This document shows, piece by piece, positions 43,730 through 53,459 of a stretch of DNA of 64,000 nucleotides. Numbering within the stretch: position 1 is the stretch's first letter; each line of letters opens with the position of its first letter. The notes below the pieces were generated by a model. The model searched no databases, was not told the origin of the DNA, and saw nothing but the letters and a program-made list of their open reading frames with translations. The position numbers and the translations under genes are program-made. The DNA comes from an uncultured Collinsella sp. (lineage in GTDB: Bacteria > Actinomycetota > Coriobacteriia > Coriobacteriales > Coriobacteriaceae), in assembly GCA_934630855.1 (NCBI GenBank), contig CAKTWW010000006.1, forward strand, positions 1-64,000, read 5' to 3'.

Positions 43730-44086
43730 ATGCAAATTAGAGGAGAAGCCGCGATTGCTTGCGGATTCATGGCGGGCCTGGCGACGGGTCTGTTGTTCGA
43801 CGGATGTTTCGACAGCTATATCAATCGATTCCGCGACTCAGCTTTTTCGAGAGGGAAAACGGAAGGGCAAGCGCCGCTACGCCAAAAGATGGCTGCGCCC
43901 ATCAAACCCCGCAGCGTGGATGCCTCGACAGTCAATGTAATCGTCACCAAAAGCGGCAAGCGTTATCACAACGCTGCGGGATGCAAGGGTCTTCCGCGAA
44001 CCGCCGTTAGGACAAGCGTTCCGCTGACGTCCGCACTCAAACGAGGAAAGACGCCCTGCCCAGTATGCTGCCCGCCAGTGGTTTAG
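43730..44086 (+). CDS. Membrane-anchored protein with His/Cys metal motif
   Basis: The 118-residue protein has an N-terminal hydrophobic segment (AIACGFMAGLATGLLFDGCF) that anchors or exports it, a basic linker, and a compact C-terminal unit, KSGKRYHNAAGCKGL...KTPCPVCCPP. The unit's His-Cys-Cys-Cys pattern resembles small Ada-like zinc units seen on phage and surface proteins. GGAGGG precedes the ATG. Confidence 0.65.
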   Translation: MQIRGEAAIACGFMAGLATGLLFDGCFDSYINRFRDSAFSRGKTEGQAPLRQKMAAPIKPRSVDASTVNVIVTKSGKRYHNAAGCKGLPRTAVRTSVPLTSALKRGKTPCPVCCPPVV

Positions 44087-44174
44087 GCGATTCCCGGGAT
44101 GTGTTCCGCAATGCCGTGAGCTTCTGCAAACGTGCGGACTCTTGCTTTCTCCTTTTTGGAAAGATTGCTGTTGC

Positions 44175-44486
44175 TCAGTCAACATCTGGCACCCTTCCCA
44201 ACGCACGTATGATTTGCTTTTGAGATTGCTTCTGTTCTTTGATGGCGGCCGTAAGAGCCCTTCGGCGTTCGATTTTGGCTCGCAGCTCATTAACATCTGC
44301 AGCCGGGACATAGTCGCTTTTGACATTGTTGCCGACGCGATAGTTGAGATAGCAGTATTCGTGACCCTTTATGCTTCGCGTGCGAATGCTGCCCTTTGGA
44401 AGGTTGCTGATCTCCTGTTCCATGAGGGCCAGGAGGCGACTCGAGCGTGAGTACTCCTCTTCTAGGACATCTTCTAAGACGGACAC
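44175..44486 (-). CDS. Small helical protein, unknown
   Basis: The 103-residue product is helical and basic at the end (ELRAKIERRRALTAAIKEQKQSQKQIIRAL), with a central beta segment (HEYCYLNYRVGNNVKSDYV) like the substrate-binding strand pair of DUF6788-type proteins. The GTG at 44486 follows GGGAGG. Its role is unknown. Confidence 0.5.
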   Translation of the reverse strand: MSVLEDVLEEEYSRSSRLLALMEQEISNLPKGSIRTRSIKGHEYCYLNYRVGNNVKSDYVPAADVNELRAKIERRRALTAAIKEQKQSQKQIIRALGRVPDVD

Positions 44487-44554
44487 AGCGCCTCCCTTCC
44501 GAGTGGTTACCCTACATTCTATCAAATTCAATCATTTGTAGGGTAACTAAAAAC

Positions 44555-44577
44555 GTGTCCGCACGGCGTGGGAGACT
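44555..44577 (+). promoter_or_regulatory. GTGTCCGCACGGC motif with GAGACT
   Basis: Another copy of the motif at 14933 and 59911, with GAGACT in the -10 position. It is about 70 bases upstream of the gene at 44647. Confidence 0.35.
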
Positions 44578-44646
44578 TAACCTGCCGCCATGCTCTGCCG
44601 TGACGGCAGGAATTCAAACAGCGACCCTTCAAGGAGTTCGATATCG

Positions 44647-44886
44647 ATGAGTGACAACACAAGACAGATCGCAAGGAAATGCGTCAAGGATGCGGGGCCG
44701 TGCCTCGCGCTGTGCATTGCCGGCGCGGCGGTTGGACTGATCGCTGCTTTTGGGCCGCTCGACGCGCTTCGAAGCGCGAGCTATCTGCATGTTTGCTTCG
44801 CCCTCGCCGCCGCCATGGTGACCGGTGGCGTGCTCGATCTGATCTTTTGGGTGCTTGACCCGTTTGGATGGAAAAACGAGGGGTAA
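44647..44886 (+). CDS. Small two-helix membrane protein, unknown
   Basis: The 79-residue protein has two hydrophobic helices (LALCIAGAAVGLIAAF and FALAAAMVTGGVLDLIFWVL) joined by a short loop. AAGGAG lies 11 bases before the ATG. No family is recognised. It is followed by the three metallophosphoesterase genes. Confidence 0.5.
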   Translation: MSDNTRQIARKCVKDAGPCLALCIAGAAVGLIAAFGPLDALRSASYLHVCFALAAAMVTGGVLDLIFWVLDPFGWKNEG

Positions 44887-44971
44887 GCCCTAAGGGATGC
44901 GACTGCCGGGTTCGGCCCACGATTTCTGCTATTGATTTGTCCGGGGTTGAACGGCGCGGAGGTGATATGCG

Positions 44972-45727
44972 ATGTCCATTTTTGTTACCGGAGACGTTCA
45001 CGGTATTGCCGAATACGGGGCGAGCCGCTTCTCATCGCGCAGCTGGCCGCTGGGCCGAATGCTGACGCGCGACGACGTGGTGATCGTGGCCGGTGACTTT
45101 GGCTTTATATGGAGTGGCTTGAACACCGACAAATACTGGCTCGACTGGTTTGAGTCTAAGTCCTGGACCACGTGTTTTGTCGATGGCAACCACGAGAATC
45201 ACCATCTGTTGGCGGAGCTGCCGGTGCGGGAATGGAACGGCGGTCTCGTCCACGAGGCGCGTCCGCACGTGCTCCATCTGATGCGCGGCGAGGTATTCGA
45301 CATTGCGGGGACCACGGTCCTTGCCATGGGCGGTGCCGCGAGCCACGACAAACAGTGGCGCCAGGAGGGAAAGACCTGGTGGCCCGAGGAAATGCCGAGC
45401 GAGAGCGATATGGAGCATTGTCGCGCTTCGCTCGATCGCGTGGGCTGGAAGGTCGACTATGTGGTGACTCACGAGGCCCCGGTCGATCTGGCTGACGAGT
45501 TGTGCATGGAGTGCAACCGCGAGTTCTACGATGATTCGCTGCAGAACTTTTTGGGCGAGCTCGACGGGCGGCTCGACTACTGTACTTGGTTCTTTGGCCA
45601 TTACCACGACGATGAATGGCGCGATGACAAGCATCGCCTTATCTACCAAGATATCGTGCCGATTGAGGCGCGGCGCACCGACGAGCGGGGCGAGACGACG
45701 AGCAGCTATTCTAAGCAAGAACGTTAG
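44972..45727 (+). CDS. Metallophosphoesterase, paralogue A
   Basis: A 251-residue calcineurin-like phosphoesterase with TGDVHG at the start, AGDFGFIWSG, DGNHENHH, VTHEAP and FGHYHDD near the end. It aligns along its whole length with the third gene of this group (46372-47097): shared features are LTRDD, AGDFGF, FVDGNHE, LTRGEVF-like MRGEVF and VGWKVDYV. The substrate is unknown. GGAGGTGAT is the ribosome binding site. Confidence 0.85.
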   Translation: MSIFVTGDVHGIAEYGASRFSSRSWPLGRMLTRDDVVIVAGDFGFIWSGLNTDKYWLDWFESKSWTTCFVDGNHENHHLLAELPVREWNGGLVHEARPHVLHLMRGEVFDIAGTTVLAMGGAASHDKQWRQEGKTWWPEEMPSESDMEHCRASLDRVGWKVDYVVTHEAPVDLADELCMECNREFYDDSLQNFLGELDGRLDYCTWFFGHYHDDEWRDDKHRLIYQDIVPIEARRTDERGETTSSYSKQER

Positions 45728-45736
45728 GAGGTCCCC

Positions 45737-46375
45737 ATGATCTGGTTCACCAGCGATACTCACTTTGGGCATGAGAACGTGCTGAAGTTCACCGACCGCC
45801 CGTGGGATACGATTTGGCAGATGAACGACGCCATCGTCGATAGCATCAACGGCAAGGTCGCTGCGGACGATGAGTTCTACATCCTGGGCGACTTCAGCTT
45901 TAAGATGACCGCCCAGGATGCGTACAGACTGCGCAAGCAGATCGCCTGCAGGCGCATCCACCTCGTCCCGGGAAACCACGACAAGGACTGGACCCAGCCG
46001 GCGGTAGCCGGCGCGTTCACCGTGGAGCCGCCGATCTGCGTGCTCAAGATCGACGGGCAGAAGATCGTGCTCAGCCACTACCCGATGGCGGACTGGCAGG
46101 GCATGAACCATGGATCGTGGCACCTCCACGGGCACATCCACAGCAGCGGCGACGCGTACAACGAGTTCAACCGCAAGCAGGGGCTGCTGCGCTATGACGT
46201 GGGCGTTGACGCCAATGACTATGCGCCGGTGAGCTTGGACGAGCTGAAGGAATGGTTCGCCGAAGTCGACGAGCCGTGCGGCCGGGTGAAATGGCCCTGG
46301 TGGGTCAACGAGACCGGCGACAGGCAGATTGAGCGCGATCTCGAGTCCTACAAGAGGGAAGTGACGGTCCGATGA
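45737..46375 (+). CDS. Metallophosphoesterase, phage-type
   Basis: The 212-residue protein is a different branch of the calcineurin-like family, often found in phages and plasmids: TSDTHFGHENVL, LGDFSFK, LVPGNHDKDW, LSHYPMADW and HLHGHIHSS. It lies nine bases after paralogue A and overlaps paralogue B by four bases (ATGA), so the three genes form an operon. A nucleotide or 2',3'-cyclic phosphate substrate is possible. Confidence 0.85.
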   Translation: MIWFTSDTHFGHENVLKFTDRPWDTIWQMNDAIVDSINGKVAADDEFYILGDFSFKMTAQDAYRLRKQIACRRIHLVPGNHDKDWTQPAVAGAFTVEPPICVLKIDGQKIVLSHYPMADWQGMNHGSWHLHGHIHSSGDAYNEFNRKQGLLRYDVGVDANDYAPVSLDELKEWFAEVDEPCGRVKWPWWVNETGDRQIERDLESYKREVTVR

Positions 46376-47097
46376 CAGTCTACGTAACAGGCGACGTCCA
46401 CGGTGGGCTCGACATGCAAAAGCTCCGCGACTGGGAGCTCGGGGATAGTCTGACCCGCGACGATTACCTGATCATCGCCGGTGACTTTGGCTTTCCCTGG
46501 GATTTTTCCGCCGAGGAATGCGCCGATATCGCATGGCTGGAGTCGCGCCCTTACACCGTACTCTTTGTCGACGGCAACCACGAGCGCTATGACCACTGGA
46601 CAGAACGTCCCATGGAGCTGTGGCACGGCGGCCTGACGCAACGCCTATCGGACACCTCGCCCATCCGGCGTCTGACGCGCGGCGAGGTCTTTGAGCTCGA
46701 CGGCTCGACAATCTTTACCATGGGCGGCGCCACGAGCGTGGACAAGGAGTATCGCATTCCTTATTCCAGCTGGTGGCCGCAGGAGCTGCCGGGCGAGCGC
46801 AACTTTGAAGAGGCGCGGGCAAAGCTCGACAGCGTGGGCTGGAAGGTCGACTACGTGATCACCCACACCTGTTCCACGCGTACGCTCTCGCCGACGCTCT
46901 ATCCGGCGCCTGGCTGGAATTACCCCGCCGTTGATCGGCTTACGACATTTTTCGATGAGCTGGAGGACCGCTTGGACTACAAGCGCTGGTACTACGGGCA
47001 TTTTCATCGGGATGCCAACCCAGCCGAGCGCCACACCGTGCTCTACGACTGCATCGTTCGCCTAGGCGACGAACTCCAGCCCTGGGATGTTGCGTAG
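46372..47097 (+). CDS. Metallophosphoesterase, paralogue B
   Basis: A 241-residue calcineurin-like phosphoesterase, paralogous to the gene at 44972. Motifs are TGDVHGGLD, AGDFGFPWD, DGNHERYDHW, YVITHTC and YGHFHRDAN. Conservation between the two copies is strongest at the metal ligands and in LTRGEVFELDG. Tandem duplication of one gene with a third inserted between is the simplest origin. Confidence 0.85.
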   Translation: MTVYVTGDVHGGLDMQKLRDWELGDSLTRDDYLIIAGDFGFPWDFSAEECADIAWLESRPYTVLFVDGNHERYDHWTERPMELWHGGLTQRLSDTSPIRRLTRGEVFELDGSTIFTMGGATSVDKEYRIPYSSWWPQELPGERNFEEARAKLDSVGWKVDYVITHTCSTRTLSPTLYPAPGWNYPAVDRLTTFFDELEDRLDYKRWYYGHFHRDANPAERHTVLYDCIVRLGDELQPWDVA

Positions 47098-47112
47098 GGG
47101 TGGGATGGCTGG

Positions 47113-48123
47113 CTACTCGGCCGTTACAGTGATGTTCTCCCGATGCGCTCGGATGACGTCCCAGCTAAAGTGCTCGGCCAGCTGTTCGGCAGAGCGCGGT
47201 GTGGTGTCCGGTGCGATGCCCGTTTGTCCGGCGAGCCATCCCAGCAGTGCCTCGGGCGTGCCAAAGCGGGCGCGTAGTTCGCCCAGGTCCAGATCGCGGT
47301 CGCGCTTGGAAAGGCGACGGCCATCCGGCGACATGAGCAGCGGAATATGTGCGTAGTGCGGCGTGGGAAGACCCAGCAGATGCTGCAGGTAGATTTGGCG
47401 CGGCGTGGACCCCAGCAGGTCGCATCCGCGCACGACCTCGGTGACGCCCATGGCGGCGTCGTCGACCACCACGGCTAGCTGATAGGCAAACACGCCGTCG
47501 CTGCGGCGCACCAAAAAGTCGCCGCACTCGGTAGCGAGTGCCTCGCATTGGGCGCCGTACGTGCGGTCCACGAATTCGATCACGTCGTCTGCGAGGTCAT
47601 CGACGGTGGGCACGCGCAGACGCGTGGCCGGGGCGCGCAGAGCGCTGCGGCGGGCGATTACTTTGGCAGAAAGGTTTCGGCAGGCGCCGCGGTAGATGGG
47701 CGTGCCGTCGCTGGCATGCGGCGCGCTCGCGGCGTGGAGCTCGGCACGCGTGCAAAAGCAGGGATAGGTGAGACCGGCGTCTTGCAACCGATGCAGGGCG
47801 TTCTCGTACAGGTCGAGGCGATCGTGCTGGTAGTAGGGGCCTTCGTCCCACTCGAGCCCCAGCCAGGCCAGGTCGTCAATCAGTTGAGCGGCAAGTTCCG
47901 GGCGCTTACAGCGATCGTCCAGGTCCTCGACGCGCAACACGATGCTGCCGCCCTGGCTGCGGGCCGATAGCCACGCGCACAGGCAGCTGAACACGTTGCC
48001 CAGGTGCATGCGGCCCGAGGGCGACGGGGCAAAGCGACCCACGACAGGTGCGGGAACGGAGGCGGGCTGCGTCGTTGGCGCATCCGCGGCGGGCGTTGGT
48101 ATGTTGCGTGCTTTGATATCCAT
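47113..48123 (-). CDS. gluQ: Glutamyl-Q tRNA(Asp) synthetase
   Basis: The 336-residue protein is a truncated glutamyl-tRNA synthetase catalytic domain lacking an anticodon-binding domain, as in GluQ-RS, which glutamylates queuosine of tRNA-Asp. The HIGH-type motif is RFAPSPSGRMHLGN and the KMSKS-type motif is RRLSKRD; the zinc ligands CFCTRAEL...YRGACRN are present. An extra N-terminal Ala/Pro-rich segment of about 25 residues precedes the first motif. Its start at 48123 lies 500 bases from the next gene. Confidence 0.9.
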   Translation of the reverse strand: MDIKARNIPTPAADAPTTQPASVPAPVVGRFAPSPSGRMHLGNVFSCLCAWLSARSQGGSIVLRVEDLDDRCKRPELAAQLIDDLAWLGLEWDEGPYYQHDRLDLYENALHRLQDAGLTYPCFCTRAELHAASAPHASDGTPIYRGACRNLSAKVIARRSALRAPATRLRVPTVDDLADDVIEFVDRTYGAQCEALATECGDFLVRRSDGVFAYQLAVVVDDAAMGVTEVVRGCDLLGSTPRQIYLQHLLGLPTPHYAHIPLLMSPDGRRLSKRDRDLDLGELRARFGTPEALLGWLAGQTGIAPDTTPRSAEQLAEHFSWDVIRAHRENITVTAE

Positions 48124-48632
48124 GCGGACGAGTATAGCGCGGGGCACGGTAGGGAAGGCGTTGCCGTGGCTCGCAAGTTGGCGGCGCTGCGCATTGCGCA
48201 CGGTGGGCCTGCAGCTCAACGTCTCGATCGCCGCACGCCGACTCGGCCTTATACACGACAGAAACCCCGGCAGCTCTTCGCAACTGCCGGGGTTTCTGCG
48301 GAAAAGGGGGACATGATCCTCGAGCGAACGGCAAAGGGGCAAACCGTTTTCGCTCAACTGCTTTATGCCCTTCGACCGCAGGCTCAAACAGCGTATGCCG
48401 CGCCCACACAAAGCCGCTACACCTGTGACGGAGCTGTGAAGTGGTGTCTATCGTTGATGTAGGCCGTGCCAAAGAGTGTCCCAAATTGCCGGCAGATAAG
48501 GAACGTCCCTAAGTGCCAGACTCGGGTGGGACTTTTGTCCCATTTGACGTTCCGTTGGCCCAGTTATTCGTCATGTGTGCCCGCAAACGTGGGACAATGG
48601 CGATGTTGGTTTTACAGACAAAGGATGTGCCT
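48124..48632. other. 500-bp gap with terminator and palindromic DNA
   Basis: No supported gene. It holds the hairpin at 48260-48296, a short GTGGGAC-TTTT-GTCCCAT hairpin at about 48527 and a possible promoter for the DUF2207 gene near 48580-48600 (GGGACAATGG). Confidence 0.5.
48260..48296. terminator. Symmetric 14-bp hairpin
   Basis: AGAAACCCCGGCAG pairs perfectly with CTGCCGGGGTTTCT around a 9-base loop. It lies in the gap upstream of gluQ, so it does not obviously end a gene seen here. Confidence 0.55.
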
Positions 48633-50576
48633 ATGAACGCCCCCGTTGCCAATGCCTGCCGGCAGCGCCGCTTGTTTGCGCGATTCGTTTCCGTCTGCGC
48701 GTTTGTCGCGTTTGCGTTGCTGCTGCTGCCTGTCGCCGCCCACGCCGACGGCTACTCCATGACCCAAACCTACATCGGTGCCACGGTCGAGGCCGATGGA
48801 TCGCTGACCGTTGTCGAGGGACGCCAGTTCGATTTCGACGACGACATCAACGGCGTGTTTTGGGAGATCAATGCGGGCACCAACCAGCAGGGCGGCGCGG
48901 CGGGCGTCAATGTGTTGAGCGTCGAGGAAGACGACACCGCGTTTAACAAGGTCGACAGCGCAAACAAAGGCGACAGCGGCGTCTATACGGTTGAGCAGTC
49001 CGACGGCGGCGTAAAGATCAAGGTGTTCAGCCCTCACGAGAGCGGCGACAGTGCGATCTTTTACGTGAGCTACACCATGACCGGCGCGGTTATGAACTGG
49101 GCCGATACCGCTGAGCTCTACTGGAAGTTCGTCGGTGACGGCTGGTCGGCGGATTCCGATGACGTCGAGATGGAAGTCTACTTCGCAAGCGCCGCCGCGG
49201 GGACCCCGGCGACCAAGGGCGACAACTTCCGTGCGTGGGGTCACGGCCCGCTGACGGGCGACGTGTCGCTCGATGCGGACGAGCCCATGGTCACCTATAC
49301 CATTCCCTGCGTGCATCAGGGCGAGTTCGCCGAGGCACGCGTGGTCTTTCCCAGCGACTGGGTGCCGTGGCTTAGCGCCTCGAGCGAGGAGCGCCTGCCG
49401 ACGATCCTGAGCGAGGAGAAGGCATGGGCCGAGGAGGCCAACGCCCGCCGTGCCCATGCGCGTATGATTGCCAACGTGCTGGCCGTGGTGAGTGTTGTCG
49501 CGGCGGTGGCCTTTACCGGCACAATCATCGTGCTCAAGCTGCGCAAGCGTAAACCCAAGCCGCTTTTCCAGGACGAGTATTTCCGTGACGTGCCCTCGGC
49601 CGACCATCCCGCCGTGCTTTCGGCTCTTATGAGCTGGAATGAGGTGCCCGATCAGGCATATATCGCCACGCTCATGAAGCTCACTGACGACCGCGTGATC
49701 AGGCTCGAGCAGGCGACCGTGACCAAGGCCAAGAAGGGCCTGTTGGGGCGCGAGAAAGAGGAGCAGACGTACCGCGTGACGGTGAGTGATGAGGGCTGGA
49801 AATCGGCCAAGGGCATTGACCACATGGTGCTCAAGGTCTTCTTTGCCGGTGCTAAGCCCGACGAGAACGGTGATCGCTCGCGCACGTTTGACGAGCTGCA
49901 GCACTACGTCAAGCAGCACGCTACGCCCGTGGGCGACAAGCTCGAGGACTATCAGAACACCGTTAAGGGCAAGCTGGCCGATAGCGAGTACGTTGCCTCG
50001 GACGGCATTGTCGCAATGGTGTTTTGCCTGGTCCTTGGCATCTTGGTTGCCTTTATTCCCGTCGGATCCATCTTCTTTACCGACGGTGCTTCGGCGAACA
50101 TTGTCGCCGCGGTTATCTCGGTACCGATCGTGCTGGTGGGCATTGGCGTGGGCCTTACCTTCCGCCGCTTTACGCCGGAGGGTGCCGAGGTGGCAGCCCG
50201 CTGCAAGGCGCTTAAGCATTGGCTTGAGGACTTCACGCGCCTAAAGGAAGCCGTCCCGGGCGACCTGGTGCTGTGGAACAAACTGCTGGTGATGGGCGCG
50301 GCGCTGGGCGTTTCGAAGGAAGTGCTGCGCCAGCTTGCCGAAGCCGTGCCGCCCGAGGTGCGCGAGGCTGACGGTTTCTACGACAATTACCCCTGCTACT
50401 GGTGGTACTACCATCACTACGGCAACGAGTCGCCGATGGATTCGTTCGATGGCGTGTATCACGAGAGCATCCGTGAGCTGGCTTCGAGCTCCGATAGCTC
50501 GAGCGGTGGCGGTGGCGGCGGCTTCTCTGGCGGCGGCGGTGGCGGCGCCGGCGGAGGCGGCGGCGGAACGTTCTAA
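48633..50576 (+). CDS. DUF2207 membrane protein
   Basis: The 647-residue protein has a signal peptide (FVSVCAFVAFALLLLPVAAHA), an extracellular beta-rich domain of about 230 residues (DUF2207), a membrane helix (IANVLAVVSVVAAVAFTGTIIVL), a cytoplasmic region, two further helices (about 455-500), then a long helical region and a Gly-rich tail (GGGGGGFSGG repeats) typical of the family. AAAGGA precedes the ATG. Function is unknown in all members; a role in the cell envelope is likely. A strong terminator follows. Confidence 0.88.
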   Translation: MNAPVANACRQRRLFARFVSVCAFVAFALLLLPVAAHADGYSMTQTYIGATVEADGSLTVVEGRQFDFDDDINGVFWEINAGTNQQGGAAGVNVLSVEEDDTAFNKVDSANKGDSGVYTVEQSDGGVKIKVFSPHESGDSAIFYVSYTMTGAVMNWADTAELYWKFVGDGWSADSDDVEMEVYFASAAAGTPATKGDNFRAWGHGPLTGDVSLDADEPMVTYTIPCVHQGEFAEARVVFPSDWVPWLSASSEERLPTILSEEKAWAEEANARRAHARMIANVLAVVSVVAAVAFTGTIIVLKLRKRKPKPLFQDEYFRDVPSADHPAVLSALMSWNEVPDQAYIATLMKLTDDRVIRLEQATVTKAKKGLLGREKEEQTYRVTVSDEGWKSAKGIDHMVLKVFFAGAKPDENGDRSRTFDELQHYVKQHATPVGDKLEDYQNTVKGKLADSEYVASDGIVAMVFCLVLGILVAFIPVGSIFFTDGASANIVAAVISVPIVLVGIGVGLTFRRFTPEGAEVAARCKALKHWLEDFTRLKEAVPGDLVLWNKLLVMGAALGVSKEVLRQLAEAVPPEVREADGFYDNYPCYWWYYHHYGNESPMDSFDGVYHESIRELASSSDSSSGGGGGGFSGGGGGGAGGGGGGTF

Positions 50577-50590
50577 CGGGCGTAAATTAT

Positions 50591-50638
50591 GGGACGGGCT
50601 TTCCCCGGCAGCTGTCGGGGAAAGCCCGTCCCTTTTTT
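50591..50638 (+). terminator. Strong terminator after the DUF2207 gene
   Basis: A perfect 17-bp stem (50591-50607 with 50616-50632, beginning GGGACGGGCTTT) is followed by TTTTTT. Confidence 0.93.
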
Positions 50639-50685
50639 GCGCCGCTTGCGAAGACTGTTCCCAACGATTAGGTGAGCCGCTCGAT

Positions 50686-51327
50686 CTATGCGGTTAGGTC
50701 GAGTTCGTAGAGGAAGCTTTCGCGCGGCATGGCGTGGCGGCGTTCCTCGCGGTTGGCGCGGTGCGTGGCGGCGCGCTTAAAGCCGTGCAGCTCGTAGAAT
50801 TTCCACGAGCAGTTGGAGTCGGTGTACAGGTGTGCCCTTGTCGCCCCGCGCGAGGAAAGGTACGAGACAGCGGCATCGAGCAACACTGAGCCAACGCCCA
50901 GGCCGTGGACATCTCGATCAACGGCAAGCAGCGTGACCTCGTTGTCGTGTGGCAACGGGCTGCTTTCGAGCAGGCGGTTGTTGGTTCGGATGGTTGTGCG
51001 CACAAACGAGAGATACTCGGCACAGGCATCGGGCTCCAGCTCGCGCATCTGCGAAAGCAGCGCGCGTTCGGTATCCATCCAATGTTCCTTGACGGTGGTG
51101 CCGGAGCTCTGTCCCGCACGCGCGAGCGCAATGCCACGCGCCTGACCGTCGATTACGGCAACCTGCGAAAACGTCGAAGATGAAAGGCAATAGGCGAGGT
51201 CGCACGCGGCCTCGAGGCGGTTGTACTCATCGTTATCCGAATTGTTATGCCAAAGCTGCTGCAGAATCAGCGCGATGGCGTCGAAGTCTTCGGTATCAAA
51301 CGGTCGGTAGAGAACCCGCGAGACCAT
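50686..51327 (-). CDS. GNAT-family N-acetyltransferase
   Basis: The 213-residue protein has the GNAT fold. The acetyl-CoA binding motif is in LAVDRDVHGLGVGSVLLDAAVSYL (loop V-x-G-x-G), followed by HLYTDSNCSWKFYELHGFK. The substrate cannot be read from sequence; other members act on small molecules or on N-termini. A GAAAGAGG site precedes the ATG at 51327. Confidence 0.88.
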   Translation of the reverse strand: MVSRVLYRPFDTEDFDAIALILQQLWHNNSDNDEYNRLEAACDLAYCLSSSTFSQVAVIDGQARGIALARAGQSSGTTVKEHWMDTERALLSQMRELEPDACAEYLSFVRTTIRTNNRLLESSPLPHDNEVTLLAVDRDVHGLGVGSVLLDAAVSYLSSRGATRAHLYTDSNCSWKFYELHGFKRAATHRANREERRHAMPRESFLYELDLTA

Positions 51328-51604
51328 GGTGCCTCTTTCTTTTGCGGATGCATATCGAGCACAGTTCTACCACGCCGTTGGCATCTAATTATGGTGCCCT
51401 TGTGCTCCATCAACTCACCGTGCCCGGCGGCGCTTCCGCCCCCTCCGCTCGCAAGCTTTTTCTGCACAGCCGTGCGTTGCGGGGTGCATCGTCGCGCTCG
51501 ATGCGCTACATTGAATCAGTATTTTCAATGCCGCTGCGCGAGCGCTGCAGATCGACGTATCACCGACTCACAGAGCACGGCGGCGTACCAGACAGGAGGA
51601 CTGC

Positions 51605-53212
51605 ATGGGATCTGATGTGAAGATCGCACGCGCGTTGATCTCGGTTACCGATAAGACGGGTGTCGTCGATTTCGCACGGACGCTGGTTGACGACTTTGGC
51701 GTCGAGATCATCTCTACGGGCGGCACGGCTCGTGCCATCGAGGACGCGGGCGTTCCCGTAACCCCCATCGAGGAGTTTACGGGCTATCCCGAGATGATGG
51801 ACGGCCGCGTCAAGACGCTGCATCCCAAGGTTCACGGCGCGCTGCTTGCCCGTCGCGATTCCGAGCAGCACATGCAGGAAGCCGCTCAGCACGGCATTAA
51901 GCTGATCGACCTGGTCGTCGTCAACCTGTACGAGTTCGAGAAGACCGTTGCCAACCCCGAGGTCACCTTTGCGGATGCCATCGAGCACATCGACATCGGC
52001 GGCCCCTCCATGTTGCGCTCTGCCGCCAAGAACGCCGCGAGCGTTACCGTCATCTCCGACTCGGCCGACTACGACGCCGTCCTGGCCGAGATGCACGAGA
52101 CCGGCGGCTGCACCACGCTTGCCACCCGTCGTCGCCTGCAGGTGAAGGTCTACCAGACCACCGCCGCCTACGACACGGCTATCTCCCGTTGGCTTGCCGC
52201 TCAGGCAAGCGACGTGGCGGACACCTCCGCTAAGCTCGAGATCTCGCTGGAGAAGGTCGATGACCTTCGCTATGGTGAGAACCCGCAGCAGAAGGCCACG
52301 GTTTATCGCTTTGCCGAGGGCTGCGAGAACACCGCGAGCTCGCAGTTCCCGCTCGTGGGCTCCGAGCAGATCCAGGGCAAGCCGCTCAGCTACAACAACT
52401 ATCTGGACGCCGATGCCGCTTGGAACCTGGTCCGCGAGTTCGACGAGCCGGCCTGCGTGATCCTCAAGCATCAGAACCCCTGCGGCTCCGCCGTTGCCGA
52501 GGACATCACGGCTGCCTACGACCGCGCCTTCGCCTGCGATCCTAAGAGCGCCTTCGGTGGCATCATCGCCTGCAACCGCGAGGTTCCCTATGAGCTGGTT
52601 GAGCACTTCGCCGACCAGAACAAGCAGTTCGTCGAGGTCATCATCGCTCCGAGCTATACCGACGAGGCGCTCGAGCGCATGGCCAAGCGCCCCAACCTGC
52701 GCGTGCTGGCTACCGGTGGCGTGGACCACGGCGCTCAGGTGGAGCTGCGCTCCATCGACGGCGGCATGCTGGTGCAGGAGGTCGACCACGTGACCGAGGA
52801 CCCCGCGACCTTTACGTTCCCCACCGACCGCAAGCCCACCGACGCCGAGATGGCCGAGCTCGAGTTTGCCTGGAAGGTCTGCAAGGGCGTTAAGTCCAAC
52901 GCCATCCTGGTCTCCAAGGGCAAGGCCGGCATTGGCATGGGCCCGGGTCAGCCCAACCGCGTGGATTCCGCGCTGCTGGCCTGCGAGCGTGCCGAGGACT
53001 TCTGCGAGCGCGAGGGCGTGGAGAAGGGCGGCTTTGCCTGCGCAAGCGACGCGTTCTTCCCGTTCCGCGACAACGTGGACGTGCTTGCCGCACACGGCGT
53101 GACCTGCATCATCCAACCCGGCGGCTCCAAGCGCGACGACGAGAGCATCCAGGCCTGCAACGAGCATGGTATTGCGATGGTCTTCACAGGTGCCAGGCAT
53201 TTTAGGCACTAG
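51605..53212 (+). CDS. purH: AICAR transformylase / IMP cyclohydrolase
   Basis: PurH catalyses the last two steps of purine synthesis, formylating AICAR and closing the ring to IMP; AICAR also comes from HisF. The N-terminal IMP cyclohydrolase domain has [15 protein letters not shown] and the MGS-type fold; the transformylase domain has [11 protein letters not shown], the catalytic KH-type segment [12 protein letters not shown], and KPTDAE...KGVKSNAI...[12 protein letters not shown]. It is 535 residues, slightly longer than usual. AGGAGG precedes the ATG, and the stop runs into a nested-hairpin repeat. Confidence 0.98.
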   Translation: MGSDVKIARALISVTDKTGVVDFARTLVDDFGVEIISTGGTARAIEDAGVPVTPIEEFTGYPEMMDGRVKTLHPKVHGALLARRDSEQHMQEAAQHGIKLIDLVVVNLYEFEKTVANPEVTFADAIEHIDIGGPSMLRSAAKNAASVTVISDSADYDAVLAEMHETGGCTTLATRRRLQVKVYQTTAAYDTAISRWLAAQASDVADTSAKLEISLEKVDDLRYGENPQQKATVYRFAEGCENTASSQFPLVGSEQIQGKPLSYNNYLDADAAWNLVREFDEPACVILKHQNPCGSAVAEDITAAYDRAFACDPKSAFGGIIACNREVPYELVEHFADQNKQFVEVIIAPSYTDEALERMAKRPNLRVLATGGVDHGAQVELRSIDGGMLVQEVDHVTEDPATFTFPTDRKPTDAEMAELEFAWKVCKGVKSNAILVSKGKAGIGMGPGQPNRVDSALLACERAEDFCEREGVEKGGFACASDAFFPFRDNVDVLAAHGVTCIIQPGGSKRDDESIQACNEHGIAMVFTGARHFRH

Positions 53213-53213
53213 A

Positions 53214-53314
53214 AGCTTTCCCAAGCACCCGACCTTGCCCCTCAAACCGTCGCTTGCGTACATTTAGTACGCGGCGCTCCTCTTTCGGGGCAATCTCGGG
53301 CACTTGGAAAACCC
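53214..53314. repeat. Nested-hairpin 3' element, copy B (after purH)
   Basis: Starts two bases after the purH stop. The stems are CCAAG/CTTGG, TTGCCCC/GGGGCAA and GCGTAC/GTACGC. Compared with copy A, each changed base is matched by a change in its partner (TTGCCGC/GCGGCAA there). Confidence 0.78.
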
Positions 53315-53383
53315 TTAATGGGATGTTGTTCTATCCCATTAAGCTGATCGGTCGCCTGACCATATCGTCAAAATAATCTCTGC

Positions 53384-53419
53384 AAAAGACGGCTGCTCCG
53401 TTTGGAGGGCCGTCTTTTT
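53384..53419 (+). terminator. Rho-independent terminator
   Basis: AAAAGACGGC and GCCGTCTTTT form the stem, with an extra CTCC/GGAG pairing in the loop, and T-run at the end. It closes the purH region, after the nested-hairpin element. Confidence 0.85.
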
Positions 53420-53459
53420 GGTATAAGAGGACGGAATGACTAACACGAAAGGTTCAACC

